Shown: positions 8,827 through 17,195, counted from the stretch's first letter. The stretch is DNA of 64,000 nt from Pseudarthrobacter sp. L1SW (GCF_020809045.1 NZ_CP078079.1:1612001-1676000), one strand, 5' to 3'. Made by a program: numbers and translations. The notes: a model not told the origin generated them from the letters alone.

Positions 8827-9663
8827 GTGTTCTATTGGGTCATGAAGCGGATTTTCCTTGGTCCTGTGCTGAAGCTTCTTTTCCGCCCCTGGGTCAAGGG
8901 ACTGGACAATATCCCGGCCGAGGGCGCGGCGATCATCGCCTCAAACCACCTGTCGTTTTCCGATTCGATTTTTATGCCGCTGATGGTGCGGCGCCCGGTG
9001 GTCTTCCTGGCTAAGTCTGAGTACTTCACCGGCACCGGCATCAAGGGCAGGCTGACCGCACTGTTCTTCCGCCTGACCAACCAGTTGCCCATGGACCGGT
9101 CCGGCGGGGCTGCATCGGCCGCGTCGCTGAGTGCGGGCATGGAGGTCCTCAACCACGGCGGGCTGCTGGGCATCTACCCGGAGGGCACCCGGAGCCCGGA
9201 TGCAAAGCTGTACAGGGGCAAGGTGGGCGTGGCAAGGCTCGCCCTGCAGGCCGGAGTTCCCGTGGTTCCGGTGGCCATGATCGGCACGGACAAAGTGCAG
9301 CCCATCGGCAAACGGCTGCCGAACATCCGCAGGATCGGCATGATCTTTGGTGAGCCGCTGGACTTCAGCCGGTACCGGGACCAGGCAGAAGACCGTGATG
9401 TGCAGCGGAAGGTCACGGACCAGATCATGTTCGAACTGATGCGGCTCTCCGGACAGGAATACGTGGACGAGTACGCCGCCGTGGTGAAGCTTCGCCTGGC
9501 GGGAAAGCCCTCCGAACCCGCGGCAGCCGCTGAACCCCTGGCGTCGCCGGCGCCTGCTGCAGCTGATGCGGCCGGTCCCTCTGCCGGTCCTGCGGCGGAC
9601 GCAGGGCCGGGGGAGGGCGCCGTCCGGAAAACGGACGACGGCGGGGCTGCCGCCAAGGCGTGA
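8827..9663 (+). CDS. plsC: 1-acyl-sn-glycerol-3-phosphate acyltransferase (PlsC-like)
   Basis: This protein should acylate lysophosphatidic acid to phosphatidic acid, a membrane phospholipid precursor, at the inner face of the membrane. The HX4D catalytic motif is NHLSFSDS near residues 40-47 and the substrate motif YPEGTRSPD is near 118-126, both at standard spacing, with an N-terminal hydrophobic stretch. Roughly the last 60 residues are an Ala/Pro-rich low-complexity tail (from about PSEPAAA) that is not part of the fold. The GTG at 8827 has GGAGAGG about 8 bases upstream; an internal ATG at 8842 is possible. A homologous acyltransferase (Rv2182c) occupies the equivalent place near aroG in mycobacteria. 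The exact acyl acceptor is inferred. Confidence 0.88.
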   Translation: MFYWVMKRIFLGPVLKLLFRPWVKGLDNIPAEGAAIIASNHLSFSDSIFMPLMVRRPVVFLAKSEYFTGTGIKGRLTALFFRLTNQLPMDRSGGAASAASLSAGMEVLNHGGLLGIYPEGTRSPDAKLYRGKVGVARLALQAGVPVVPVAMIGTDKVQPIGKRLPNIRRIGMIFGEPLDFSRYRDQAEDRDVQRKVTDQIMFELMRLSGQEYVDEYAAVVKLRLAGKPSEPAAAAEPLASPAPAAADAAGPSAGPAADAGPGEGAVRKTDDGGAAAKA

Positions 9664-9727
9664 AGCGGTTGTGACGCACCGGGCGGGGTGCGTGACGGTA
9701 CGGTGTCCCGGGGCCCTGCCCGACCGT

Positions 9728-9740
9728 TAGTCTTAGATGG
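9728..9740 (+). promoter_or_regulatory. Leaderless promoter of aroG
   Basis: TAGTCT at 9728-9733 is separated by exactly six bases from the GTG at 9740, placing the predicted transcription start on the start codon. An ATG immediately before (9737) would fall upstream of that start. No good -35 hexamer is visible. Confidence 0.5.
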
Positions 9741-11131
9741 TGACTGAGCTAACTGCAAAACCCGCCTTTTCGCTGTCCAGCACCGCCCAGAGCGGAGCAG
9801 CCAACTATCCCGGACTCGATGACTGGCGGGACCTCCCCATTTCCCAGCAGCCCAGCTGGCAGGACCGGGACGTGTTTGAGGCATCGGTGAAGGAGCTCTC
9901 CGTACTCCCTCCGCTGGTGTTCGCCGGCGAGGTGGATGTCCTCCGCGAACGCCTGGCTGCCGCTGCACAGGGCAAGGCCTTCCTCCTGCAGGGCGGTGAC
10001 TGCGCCGAGACCTTCGAGGCGGCAACAGCGGACAAGATCAGCGCCCGCGTCAAGACCATCCTCCAGATGGCGGTGGTGCTCACCTACGGTGCGGCCATGC
10101 CCGTCATCAAGATGGGCCGCATGGCGGGCCAGTTCGCCAAGCCCCGTTCCTCCAACGATGAAACCCGCGACGGCGTCACCTTGCCCGCCTACCGCGGGGA
10201 CATCGTCAACGGATACGACTTCACGCCGGAATCGCGGGGCCACGACGCCTCCCGCATGCTCCGCGCGTACCACACGTCCGCTTCCACGCTGAACCTCATC
10301 CGCGCCTTCACCCAGGGTGGATTCGCGGACCTGCGCTCGGTGCACCAGTGGAACAAGGGCTTCACCGAGAACCCCGCGCATGCCCGCTATGAGTCCCTGG
10401 CCCGGGACATTGACCGGGCCATCAAGTTCATGGCTTCCTGCGGCGCCGACTTCGAGGCACTCAAGCGCGTCGAGTTCTTCGCCAGCCACGAGGCCCTTCT
10501 CCTGGACTACGAGCGTGCGCTGACCCGCATCGATTCCCGCACCGGATTCCCCTACGACACCTCCGCGCACTTCCTCTGGATCGGGGAGCGTACCCGCGAA
10601 CTGGACCACGCGCACGTGGACTTTCTCTCACGGGTGCGGAACCCCATCGGCGTCAAGCTGGGCCCGTCCACCACCGGCGACGACGCCCTCCGCCTGATCG
10701 ACAAGCTTGACCCGGAGCGCGAGCCCGGCCGGCTCACCTTCATCACCCGCATGGGTGCCGGCAACATCCGCGAGAAGCTGCCCGCCGTCGTCGAGAAGGT
10801 CACTGCCTCAGGCGCGCAGGTGCTCTGGGTTACCGACCCCATGCACGGAAACACGGTCACATCCCCCAACGGGTACAAAACACGCAATTTCGACGACGTC
10901 ATTGACGAAGTGCGCGGCTTCTTCGAAGTGCACCACGCCCTGGGCACCGTTCCCGGCGGCCTGCACGTTGAAATGACCGGAGACGACGTCGCAGAGTGCC
11001 TTGGCGGCGCCGACCCCGTGGACCAGGACGCCTTCCTGGACCGCTACGAGTCGGTCTGCGACCCGCGCCTGAACCACATGCAGTCGCTGGAAATGGCCTT
11101 CCTGGTGGCCGGAGCACTCGCCAAGCACTGA
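9740..11131 (+). CDS. aroG: Class II 3-deoxy-7-phosphoheptulonate synthase
   Basis: This enzyme condenses phosphoenolpyruvate and erythrose 4-phosphate to DAHP, the first step of the shikimate pathway. The 463-residue length and motifs (LLQGGDCAETF, KMGRMAGQFAKPRS, VKLGPSTT, WVTDPMHGNT, GGLHVEMTG) are those of the class II enzyme found in mycobacteria and plants, not the short class I enzymes. Residues expected to bind metal and substrate (the Cys of GGDCAE, the His of DPMHGN, the Glu of HVEMTG) are present. The GTG start fits a leaderless promoter; the ATG one codon earlier is the alternative. It is convergent with the protein kinase gene downstream, and aroG-pknL proximity is conserved in mycobacteria. 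Feedback regulation cannot be judged from the sequence. Confidence 0.95.
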   Translation: MTELTAKPAFSLSSTAQSGAANYPGLDDWRDLPISQQPSWQDRDVFEASVKELSVLPPLVFAGEVDVLRERLAAAAQGKAFLLQGGDCAETFEAATADKISARVKTILQMAVVLTYGAAMPVIKMGRMAGQFAKPRSSNDETRDGVTLPAYRGDIVNGYDFTPESRGHDASRMLRAYHTSASTLNLIRAFTQGGFADLRSVHQWNKGFTENPAHARYESLARDIDRAIKFMASCGADFEALKRVEFFASHEALLLDYERALTRIDSRTGFPYDTSAHFLWIGERTRELDHAHVDFLSRVRNPIGVKLGPSTTGDDALRLIDKLDPEREPGRLTFITRMGAGNIREKLPAVVEKVTASGAQVLWVTDPMHGNTVTSPNGYKTRNFDDVIDEVRGFFEVHHALGTVPGGLHVEMTGDDVAECLGGADPVDQDAFLDRYESVCDPRLNHMQSLEMAFLVAGALAKH

Positions 11132-11174
11132 TGTCCGGCTGATTACCCTGGCGGTGACGCAGGCGGGTGGGCGC

Positions 11175-13340
11175 CTACACCACCGTCAGGGTGATAACCG
11201 AACCTTCGGGCACTTCCTTGTCCACCGGATCCTGGTCCCGGACCGTGCCGAAGAAGCCGCCCAGGATATTGTTGACGCGCACCTGGAAGCCCAGGCCCTC
11301 CAAGGCCTTCCGCGCGTCCGTGGCCTGCTTGCCGATGTAGCTGGGGACCTTCACCATCCGGGGTCCCTTCGAAATGGTCAGCGTCACGGTGCCGCCGCGG
11401 GTGAGCGTTCCAGTCGCCGGGGCCTGGCTGGCCACCGAGCCTTCCGGGATGTCCCGGCTGAACACTTCATCGGGTGCGACCTCCGCCGTGAGGCCGGCGG
11501 CCTCGATGGCGTCAACAGCATCCTTTTCGTCCTGGCCCACCACGGAGGGGACAGGAATCGGCTCGGGACCTTTCGATACCACCAGGCTGACTGGCGTGCC
11601 ATGGCGGACCGCTGTACCCGGGGCGGGCTCCTGCGACAGGACAGTGCCCGCCGGCACCTTCTCATGGAACTGTTCGGTCACCGGGCCAAGCGCCATTTCG
11701 GCTGCGTTGAGGCCGGCCTTGGCCTGCTCCAGGGTGCCGCCGGTCAGTTTCGGGAGCGGGAACAGCTCGGGACCCTTCGAAACATAGAGCGACACCGGCT
11801 GGAACTTGCGGATTTCCGTGCCTGCGGCAGGCTCGCTTGCCACCACGAGTCCCGAGGGCACGTCGTCGTCGAAAATGTCCCTGGTGGTGGACCGGAAACC
11901 GGCGTCGGCCAGAAGCTGCTGTGCCTGGGCCACGGTCTTGTTGGCCACGGACGGGATGGTGGCCGCGGCGCCCGGGCCCATCCCGAAGAACCAGCCGGCC
12001 CCGGTAGCCAGCAGGGCAGCGATAACCAGCACGATCACCCACAGGATTCCCCGGCGGCGCGGGCTGCCCTCACGCAACGTCCGGGCGGGGGTGGCGGCCG
12101 CGCGGGACCGTGCCCGCTCGTCCTCCTTGTCCGCCTTGCGCTGGGCACGCTTGCCCAGCGGCGGAGGCTGCGGGGACCACGGCCCGGTGTCGTCGTCCGG
12201 GGGAGTGAGGGTATGGCGGGAAACGCCGGGATCTGCAGGACCGGGGTAGGGAAGCTGGCCCCGTGAGGGCGGGTAGGCAGGCGCGGCCGGCTTGCCAAAC
12301 GGCATCACCGTTGTGGGGTTGTTGGCCCGGCCGATCACCTCTGTTGGATTCTGGGTACGCCCTGGATCCTGGAACTGCCCGGTGTGCTGGGACTGCCCGG
12401 TGTGCTGGGACTGCCCTGGATCCCTGGGCGCTGCGACCTGGGAGTTGGCCACGGCTCCGCCGGCCGCAGCCGCCGGTGGACGCAGGTCCAGCTCCGCATC
12501 GGTGAGGTTGGTCCGGATATGCCGAAGTTCCTGGAGCAGCGCGTTGCCGTCTACCGGCCGGTTTTCGGGGTCGTTGGAGGTGCACCACTGCACCAGCTCG
12601 TCCACCTCGGCCGCCAGTCCGGGAACCAGGGCGGAAGGCGGGCCCACTGTCCCGTTGACATGCTGGTAGGCCACTTGGATGGGGACCTCGCCGTTGAACG
12701 GCTGCTGCCCGGTGAGCATTTCGAACAGCATGATGCCCACCGAGTAGATGTCGCTTCGTGCGTCCGCGGGCTTTCCCAGGACGAGCTCCGGCGAGAGGTA
12801 GGCAACTGTTCCGATCAGCGCGCCGGTGCTCGTGGAAGTGGTGACCGCACGCGCCAGCCCGAAGTCCCCAATCTTGATCCGTCCATCGTCCGAAATCAGG
12901 ACGTTTTCGGGCTTGACGTCGCGGTGGATGAAGCCGGCGGCATGCGCAGCGCCGAGTCCTTCCACTACCGGGTCGATCAGCGCGAGGGCCAGCCGGGGCG
13001 GCAGCGCGCCCTTCTCGGAGATGAGGTCACGCAGGGTGTGGCCCTTGATGTACTCCATGACCAGGTAGGCGGTGCGGCCATCGTTCCCCTGGTCGAGGAC
13101 CCCCACCACGTGCGGGTGGGACAATCTGGCTGCTGCCTTCGCTTCCCGCCCCAGCCTGCCCAGGAAATTGTCGTCTGCGGAGAGGTGCGGGTGCAGCACC
13201 TTGAGCGCCACGTCCCGTTCCAGCCGCTGGTCCGTGGCCAAATAGACAGTGGACATTCCGCCCCGCGCAAGCTTAGACCTGACGGCATACCGGTTGTCCA
13301 CCAGCGTCCCAACAAGAGGGTCTGACACGTGTTCCTGCAC
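11175..13340 (-). CDS. pknL: Transmembrane Ser/Thr protein kinase with four PASTA domains
   Basis: This 721-residue receptor-type kinase should sense peptidoglycan fragments outside and phosphorylate proteins inside. The kinase domain covers residues 17-275 with a glycine loop (ARGGMSTVY), Lys47 in VALKVL, HRDVKPEN at 139-146, DFG at 159-161 and an SPE in place of APE. A Pro/Gln/Gly-rich juxtamembrane linker (about 290-425) contains a short tandem repeat. One membrane helix lies near 431-455, followed by PASTA units at 459-524, 525-592, 593-660 and 661-721. The GTG at 13340 sits six bases after TAGGAT. Position beside aroG, an Rv2175c homologue and a prenyl synthase matches mycobacterial pknL, although mycobacterial PknL lacks PASTA domains; by domain content alone it could be called PknB-like. 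Confidence 0.93.
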   Translation of the reverse strand: MQEHVSDPLVGTLVDNRYAVRSKLARGGMSTVYLATDQRLERDVALKVLHPHLSADDNFLGRLGREAKAAARLSHPHVVGVLDQGNDGRTAYLVMEYIKGHTLRDLISEKGALPPRLALALIDPVVEGLGAAHAAGFIHRDVKPENVLISDDGRIKIGDFGLARAVTTSTSTGALIGTVAYLSPELVLGKPADARSDIYSVGIMLFEMLTGQQPFNGEVPIQVAYQHVNGTVGPPSALVPGLAAEVDELVQWCTSNDPENRPVDGNALLQELRHIRTNLTDAELDLRPPAAAAGGAVANSQVAAPRDPGQSQHTGQSQHTGQFQDPGRTQNPTEVIGRANNPTTVMPFGKPAAPAYPPSRGQLPYPGPADPGVSRHTLTPPDDDTGPWSPQPPPLGKRAQRKADKEDERARSRAAATPARTLREGSPRRRGILWVIVLVIAALLATGAGWFFGMGPGAAATIPSVANKTVAQAQQLLADAGFRSTTRDIFDDDVPSGLVVASEPAAGTEIRKFQPVSLYVSKGPELFPLPKLTGGTLEQAKAGLNAAEMALGPVTEQFHEKVPAGTVLSQEPAPGTAVRHGTPVSLVVSKGPEPIPVPSVVGQDEKDAVDAIEAAGLTAEVAPDEVFSRDIPEGSVASQAPATGTLTRGGTVTLTISKGPRMVKVPSYIGKQATDARKALEGLGFQVRVNNILGGFFGTVRDQDPVDKEVPEGSVITLTVV
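12373..12419 (-). repeat. Short tandem repeat in the kinase linker
   Basis: An 18-bp unit (12373-12390 and 12391-12408) is repeated almost exactly and followed by a partial third copy. It encodes a Gly-Gln-Ser-Gln-His-Thr repeat in the disordered juxtamembrane linker of the PASTA kinase. In-frame copy-number change would only alter linker length. Confidence 0.8.
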
Positions 13341-13352
13341 CCTTCGATCCTA
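13341..13352 (-). promoter_or_regulatory. Leaderless promoter of pknL
   Basis: On the minus strand TAGGAT (13352-13347) is followed by six bases and then the GTG at 13340, so the kinase mRNA probably starts at its start codon. This supports GTG 13340 over the internal GTG at 13328. Confidence 0.55.
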
Positions 13353-13366
13353 GTCCCCGCAATGAA

Positions 13367-13398
13367 ACGGGCCCGAACCGTTGCCGGTCCGGACCCGT
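13367..13398 (-). terminator. Probable terminator of the LysM/transglycosylase gene
   Basis: Two 14-bp arms (13367-13380 and 13385-13398) pair with two wobbles around a 4-nt loop and are followed on the minus strand by TTTCATT. It lies between the LysM gene stop and the start of pknL, so the two minus-strand genes are likely separate transcripts. Confidence 0.5.
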
Positions 13399-13446
13399 GT
13401 CAATCTTCCTGCGTCCCCGCCTCGGGCGGGTCCGGGCGGCGGAAGG

Positions 13447-14835
13447 TCAGCCGAAGTTCTTCTGGTGCGCCTTGATCGCGGCGACGTAGGCCTTGGTGTC
13501 GTCGTACATGCCGTATTTGCTCACGGAGTACTGGCCCTGGTAGTAGCCCGCGATGGCCGTGTCCGTGTCCTTGCTGGTGGCAAGGAGCTGGCGGATGATC
13601 GCGACGCCGGCTGTCGCATTGTCGTAGGGGTCCAGGAGGTTCAGCTTGCGTCCCACCAGGTCCGATGCCCACTGCCCGGAGCTGGGGATGACCTGCATGG
13701 TTCCGATTGCGTTCGCCGGAGACACTGCGCGCTGGTCAAACCCGGATTCCTGGTGCGCAAACGCGAGGGCGAGCGAGGGTTCCACGCCCATCCTGCGCGC
13801 GGTATCGGCCACGATGTTCCGCATCTCGCTGCGGGAGGGCACCGGGGAGGCGTTCAGCAAGGCTTTGTTCTCGTTGGCCGAGCTAACCACCGCGGCGGGG
13901 TAGCTGAAGCCGAGGAACGAACTTGGGACGAGGGGCGTCACGGAGGCAGCCGGCTGCGGGGCGGCCGGCTGGGCGGAACCCCCAGGGATGGCCAGCTTGT
14001 TGCCCGGGTAGATGACACTGGTCATGCTCAGGCGGTTGGCGGAGAGCAACTCGGAGAGCTTCACGCCGTGGCGCGAGGCAATGGCAGAGAGGGTATCTCC
14101 GGCCTTTACGGTGTAAGAGCCGGGAGCCGGAGCCGGGGCCGCGGGTGCCGGGGCAGCCGGAGCGGACGTTGAAGCCAGGCCGCCGGAGACAGGCGCGGCG
14201 GCAGCTGGTGCAGCCCCGCCGGCGCCCACCTTGATCTTCTGCCCCGGGTGGATGATGGAGCGCATGTTGAGGTTGTTCCAGGCAAACACGTCAGCCAGGC
14301 CCACGTTATGGCGGGCCGCAATGGCTCCGAGCGTGTCGCCTGCCTTCACGGTATAGGTGGCGCCGGTTGGGGCGGCGGGCGCGGCCGGTGCGGGAGCGGC
14401 TGACGGGGCGGCCGGAGCAGCGGCAGAGCCTGAAAGTTTAATCTTCTGGCCCGGGTAAATAATGGTGTTCGGCTGAAGGTTGTTCAGTTTCAGGATTTCA
14501 CCGGTGTTCAGGCCGAACCTTCCAGCGATCGCACTGATGGTGTCGCCGCGCGCAATCGTGTACTCGGCGGGTGCCTGCGGCTGTGTGGGCTTGAAGGCAG
14601 CCGGGATAGCAGTGGACACGGCGGAGGCGGGGATGACCGCCGCAGTTGCTTTTGCCGCCTGGGCCTTCATGGCGGCAGCCAGCGTAGCCGGGACAACACG
14701 GGCAGGTTGCGCAGCGGCAACGGGCTGGGCCAGGGCCAAGGATGACAATACGACCGCTGGCAGAGCCGCCGTCGTGGCAGCGAGCATGGGCAGGCTCGGC
14801 TTGGGGGGCTGCTTGTGCGAGCGGGACATCGTCAT
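13447..14835 (-). CDS. Secreted LysM-repeat lytic transglycosylase
   Basis: This 462-residue exported protein should bind peptidoglycan through LysM domains and cleave its glycan strands. A basic start (MTMSRSHKQ) followed by a hydrophobic, Ala-rich stretch ending near AQPVAAAQ looks like a signal peptide. Three LysM modules follow, each beginning with a YT(I/V)xxGDT block and separated by Ala/Pro linkers. The C-terminal 120 residues form a soluble-transglycosylase-type domain with the likely catalytic glutamate in HQESGF and an AIGTMQVIP motif. ATG 14835 is preferred over the farther in-frame GTG start at 14877 because GAAGAGG lies about 10 bases upstream. Three 9-bp direct repeats upstream resemble MtrA sites. 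Its neighbour is a PASTA kinase that also senses the wall. Muramidase versus transglycosylase chemistry is inferred from the fold. Confidence 0.88.
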   Translation of the reverse strand: MTMSRSHKQPPKPSLPMLAATTAALPAVVLSSLALAQPVAAAQPARVVPATLAAAMKAQAAKATAAVIPASAVSTAIPAAFKPTQPQAPAEYTIARGDTISAIAGRFGLNTGEILKLNNLQPNTIIYPGQKIKLSGSAAAPAAPSAAPAPAAPAAPTGATYTVKAGDTLGAIAARHNVGLADVFAWNNLNMRSIIHPGQKIKVGAGGAAPAAAAPVSGGLASTSAPAAPAPAAPAPAPGSYTVKAGDTLSAIASRHGVKLSELLSANRLSMTSVIYPGNKLAIPGGSAQPAAPQPAASVTPLVPSSFLGFSYPAAVVSSANENKALLNASPVPSRSEMRNIVADTARRMGVEPSLALAFAHQESGFDQRAVSPANAIGTMQVIPSSGQWASDLVGRKLNLLDPYDNATAGVAIIRQLLATSKDTDTAIAGYYQGQYSVSKYGMYDDTKAYVAAIKAHQKNFG

Positions 14836-14899
14836 GGAAAGAATCCTCTTCTCAACTGCGGGGGCGCGGGCGGGCATGCCGCGTGCATTTCCTTGATAC

Positions 14900-14926
14900 T
14901 ACTGTTACTGCTGTTAATGCTGTTAC
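14900..14926 (-). promoter_or_regulatory. Three 9-bp direct repeats upstream of the LysM/transglycosylase gene
   Basis: Read on the minus strand, three consecutive 9-mers GTAACAGCA, TTAACAGCA and GTAACAGTA occupy 14926-14900, 65-91 bases upstream of the start codon, in a locally AT-richer stretch. The unit and its 9-bp period resemble the direct repeats reported for the response regulator MtrA, whose known targets include wall hydrolases. No regulator gene is in the window. Confidence 0.5.
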
Positions 14927-15081
14927 ATATGTGGTCAATGAGAATCTCTCACGAATTTGGAAATAGCACAAGAATTCCTGGAATGGCTGCAAGGAAGAAT
15001 TCCGGGTGTGTCCGCAGGTCAGGAGCATCCGATGGAGGCATCGACTAGGCGGCAGGGCGCACAGCGTGGCAACCTTGATCC

Positions 15082-15435
15082 GTGAGTAATGTAGAAGACC
15101 TTGTGGGCGAATGGTTGCCCTTACCCGACGTCGCCCGATTATTGGATGTTTCCATCACCCGGGTTCACAGCCTGATTGACGAACGTGCCCTTGCGGCACT
15201 GCGGGTAGGGGAACGTAGAATCCGGTCCGTGCCCGCGGCGTTTATCCAGGACGGGCAGGTTGTGGACAGCCTCAAGGGGACGATTGTTGTCCTGGCTGAC
15301 GCCGGCTATTCGGATGAGGACCTGATCGTTTGGCTGTTTACCCCGGATGAATCGCTGCGGGGACGCCCCATCGATGCCCTGCGCGAGGGCCGCAAAACGG
15401 AAATACGGCGACGGGCCCAGACCCTCGCCTGGTAA
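15082..15435 (+). CDS. Rv2175c-like DNA-binding protein
   Basis: This 117-residue protein matches the Rv2175c family, a winged-helix DNA-binding protein that in mycobacteria is a substrate of the kinase PknL. The N-terminal half (LPDVARLLDVSITRVHSLIDERAL) is a MerR/excisionase-like helix-turn-helix; the C-terminal half has the family's GYSDEDLIVWLFTPDESL block and ends RRRAQTLAW. The start is GTG 15082. Compared with the mycobacterial protein the N-terminus is very short and has no threonine before the helix-turn-helix, so the known phospho-acceptor site appears absent. It lies divergent from the LysM gene and convergent with the prenyl synthase gene, within the conserved kinase neighbourhood. 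Its DNA targets are unknown. Confidence 0.85.
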   Translation: MSNVEDLVGEWLPLPDVARLLDVSITRVHSLIDERALAALRVGERRIRSVPAAFIQDGQVVDSLKGTIVVLADAGYSDEDLIVWLFTPDESLRGRPIDALREGRKTEIRRRAQTLAW

Positions 15436-15502
15436 TCCGCCGGCCGGGGATGTTCGGAAACACAAAAAACCCGACTGTCCCCGGCAAGCAAAACCCGTTG
15501 GC

Positions 15503-16597
15503 TCAGGAGGCGCGGCTGACTGTCGCTTCAGCCAGCCTCCGCAGGGCGGTTTTCGGCAGTTCATCCAGGGGGAGCGAGTCCAGGGCGTCGAACGCGGCCG
15601 CCCCGAAGTCGTTGATCAGGACTTCGGTCGCCGCCAGTGCGCCGGATTCTTCAATAATGCGCCTGAGTTCGAGGATGTCCTCTTCCGAGAGGTCGGGGCT
15701 GCCAAGCCTTGCGTCGATGAAGGCCGCTTCGGCTGAAGACGCCTGGTCCAGGGCAAGGGCAACCAGCACGGTGCGCTTTCCTTCCCGCAAGTCGTCACCG
15801 GCGGGCTTGCCGGTTGTCAGCGGATCACCGAAGACGCCCAGCACGTCGTCGCGGAGCTGGAAGGCTTCGCCCAGGGGCAAGGCAAAAGCGGAGTAGCCGC
15901 GGAGCAACTCATCCGAGGCTCCCGCAAGGGCTCCACCCAGCGCCAGGGGATGCTCGGTGGAGTATTTTGCGGACTTGAACCTGATGATGGACTGTGCGCG
16001 GGTCACGGCCCCGGCCCGGTCCCTCACCGGACCGGCCACTTCCTCCAGGATGTCGAGGTACTGGCCGGCCATCACCTCAGCCCGCATGAGGTTGAAGATC
16101 AGCCTGGCCCTGGTGCCGGCGGCCGCACGCTCGCCAATATCCGTAAAAGCTTCCTCGCTGAAGGAGAGGCAAAGGTCGCCTGTCAGGATTGCAGCCGCGT
16201 GCCCGAACCGTTCGCTGTCCAGCGCCCACCCCCGCGACCCGTGCAGCTCAGTGAACCGGCGGTGGACGCTTGGACCGCCCCGCCGGGTATCCGACCGGTC
16301 GATGATGTCGTCATGGATCAGGGCCGCTGCCTGGAACAGTTCCAGTGCCGCGCCGGCCGTTACCACCTGTTGCGCGGCGGGTTGCCCGCCGGCGCCCCGC
16401 CAGCCCCAGTAGCACATCAACGCGCGCAGGCGCTTGCCGCCTGTCACCAGGTTGGAGATGGAACCCATCAGGGGTTCGATGTCCGGCGAGATGCCGGACA
16501 TAATGGCCTGCCGCGAGGTGAGGAACCCCGTCAGCTCGCCTGCTACCGCCGCAACGAAGTCTGCCTGCTCATTCCTCAGCTGTTCTGCTGCCGTCAC
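15503..16597 (-). CDS. Polyprenyl (geranylgeranyl-type) diphosphate synthase
   Basis: This 364-residue all-trans prenyl diphosphate synthase should chain isopentenyl units onto an allylic diphosphate, supplying precursors of menaquinone side chains or carotenoids. The first aspartate-rich motif is HDDIIDRSD and the second is LRDDVLGVFGD; GGKRLRALMC supplies the diphosphate-binding Lys and Arg. In mycobacteria the equivalent position holds idsA2. The GTG start overlaps the stop of the lipoprotein gene by four bases (GTGA), so the two are co-transcribed. Product chain length depends on residues before the first motif and cannot be assigned safely; geranylgeranyl diphosphate is the family's commonest product. 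Confidence 0.9.
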   Translation of the reverse strand: MTAAEQLRNEQADFVAAVAGELTGFLTSRQAIMSGISPDIEPLMGSISNLVTGGKRLRALMCYWGWRGAGGQPAAQQVVTAGAALELFQAAALIHDDIIDRSDTRRGGPSVHRRFTELHGSRGWALDSERFGHAAAILTGDLCLSFSEEAFTDIGERAAAGTRARLIFNLMRAEVMAGQYLDILEEVAGPVRDRAGAVTRAQSIIRFKSAKYSTEHPLALGGALAGASDELLRGYSAFALPLGEAFQLRDDVLGVFGDPLTTGKPAGDDLREGKRTVLVALALDQASSAEAAFIDARLGSPDLSEEDILELRRIIEESGALAATEVLINDFGAAAFDALDSLPLDELPKTALRRLAEATVSRAS

Positions 16598-17121
16598 TTG
16601 GCGGACTCAGCTGCCACGTTGGCCCCGATGGTGAAAGTGGCAACGCCCGAAGCTTCAACCACCGAGAGGTTGACGGTTTCGCTGTCCCCGCGGACAAAGT
16701 CCTTGGAAGCCACCGCTCCAACCGCTTCGCCCGGAACGGCTTTGAAGCCTTGCCCCTCAAGGGCCTTGGTGTAGTAGTCCACGACCGCAGCCGTGGGGGC
16801 TGTGATGCTTGCAACGAGGGCGGCAGTGGCGGGAACCGAGGCCTTGTCAAAACTGCTTGACACCACCTTCGCTCCCGGCATGAGGGGCAGGAGCTGCTGC
16901 GGGAAGCCCTCCACTACTGCGCCAACGGTCGCCGACGTGTTGGGCGAAGCGGAGGGGCTGGGGGAAGCTGTGATGGTTGACCCGGCGGTTGCCGGAGTGG
17001 AAGCGGAGGCAGAGGGGTCCGGGGCTGTCGACGGAGTTGGGCTGCAGGCTGCAAGCAGCAAGGCTGCGCCGGCAGCGAGTGCTGCCAACCCTGCTGGCTT
17101 AAGGTTTCCAAAGACCGTCAC
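16594..17121 (-). CDS. Lipoprotein of unknown function
   Basis: This 175-residue protein begins with a lipoprotein signal peptide: a hydrophobic run AGLAALAAGAALLL followed by the lipobox LLAAC, with Cys at about residue 26. A Ser/Thr/Pro/Ala-rich linker of about 40 residues leads to a folded C-terminal domain of about 110 residues (from about GAVVEGFPQQLLPL) that I do not recognise. It should be anchored to the outer face of the membrane. GTG 17121 has AGGAGG about 10 bases upstream. It is translationally coupled to the downstream prenyl synthase gene, which may only reflect shared expression. Confidence 0.8.
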   Translation of the reverse strand: MTVFGNLKPAGLAALAAGAALLLAACSPTPSTAPDPSASASTPATAGSTITASPSPSASPNTSATVGAVVEGFPQQLLPLMPGAKVVSSSFDKASVPATAALVASITAPTAAVVDYYTKALEGQGFKAVPGEAVGAVASKDFVRGDSETVNLSVVEASGVATFTIGANVAAESAK

Positions 17122-17195
17122 AGGGACATTCCTCCTGGTGTTGATGCCGGATTCAGCCTCCAGTTTAGTCAGTACAAACGGATAGGATTGCAGCC

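Noticed and set aside
14836..15081. Possible ydaO/c-di-AMP riboswitch before the LysM gene
   Set aside because: Such riboswitches precede many actinobacterial wall hydrolase genes, but its conserved sequence blocks are not visible here.
17122..17195. SOS (LexA) box before dinB
   Set aside because: No actinobacterial SOS palindrome (TCGAAC-type arms) is present.
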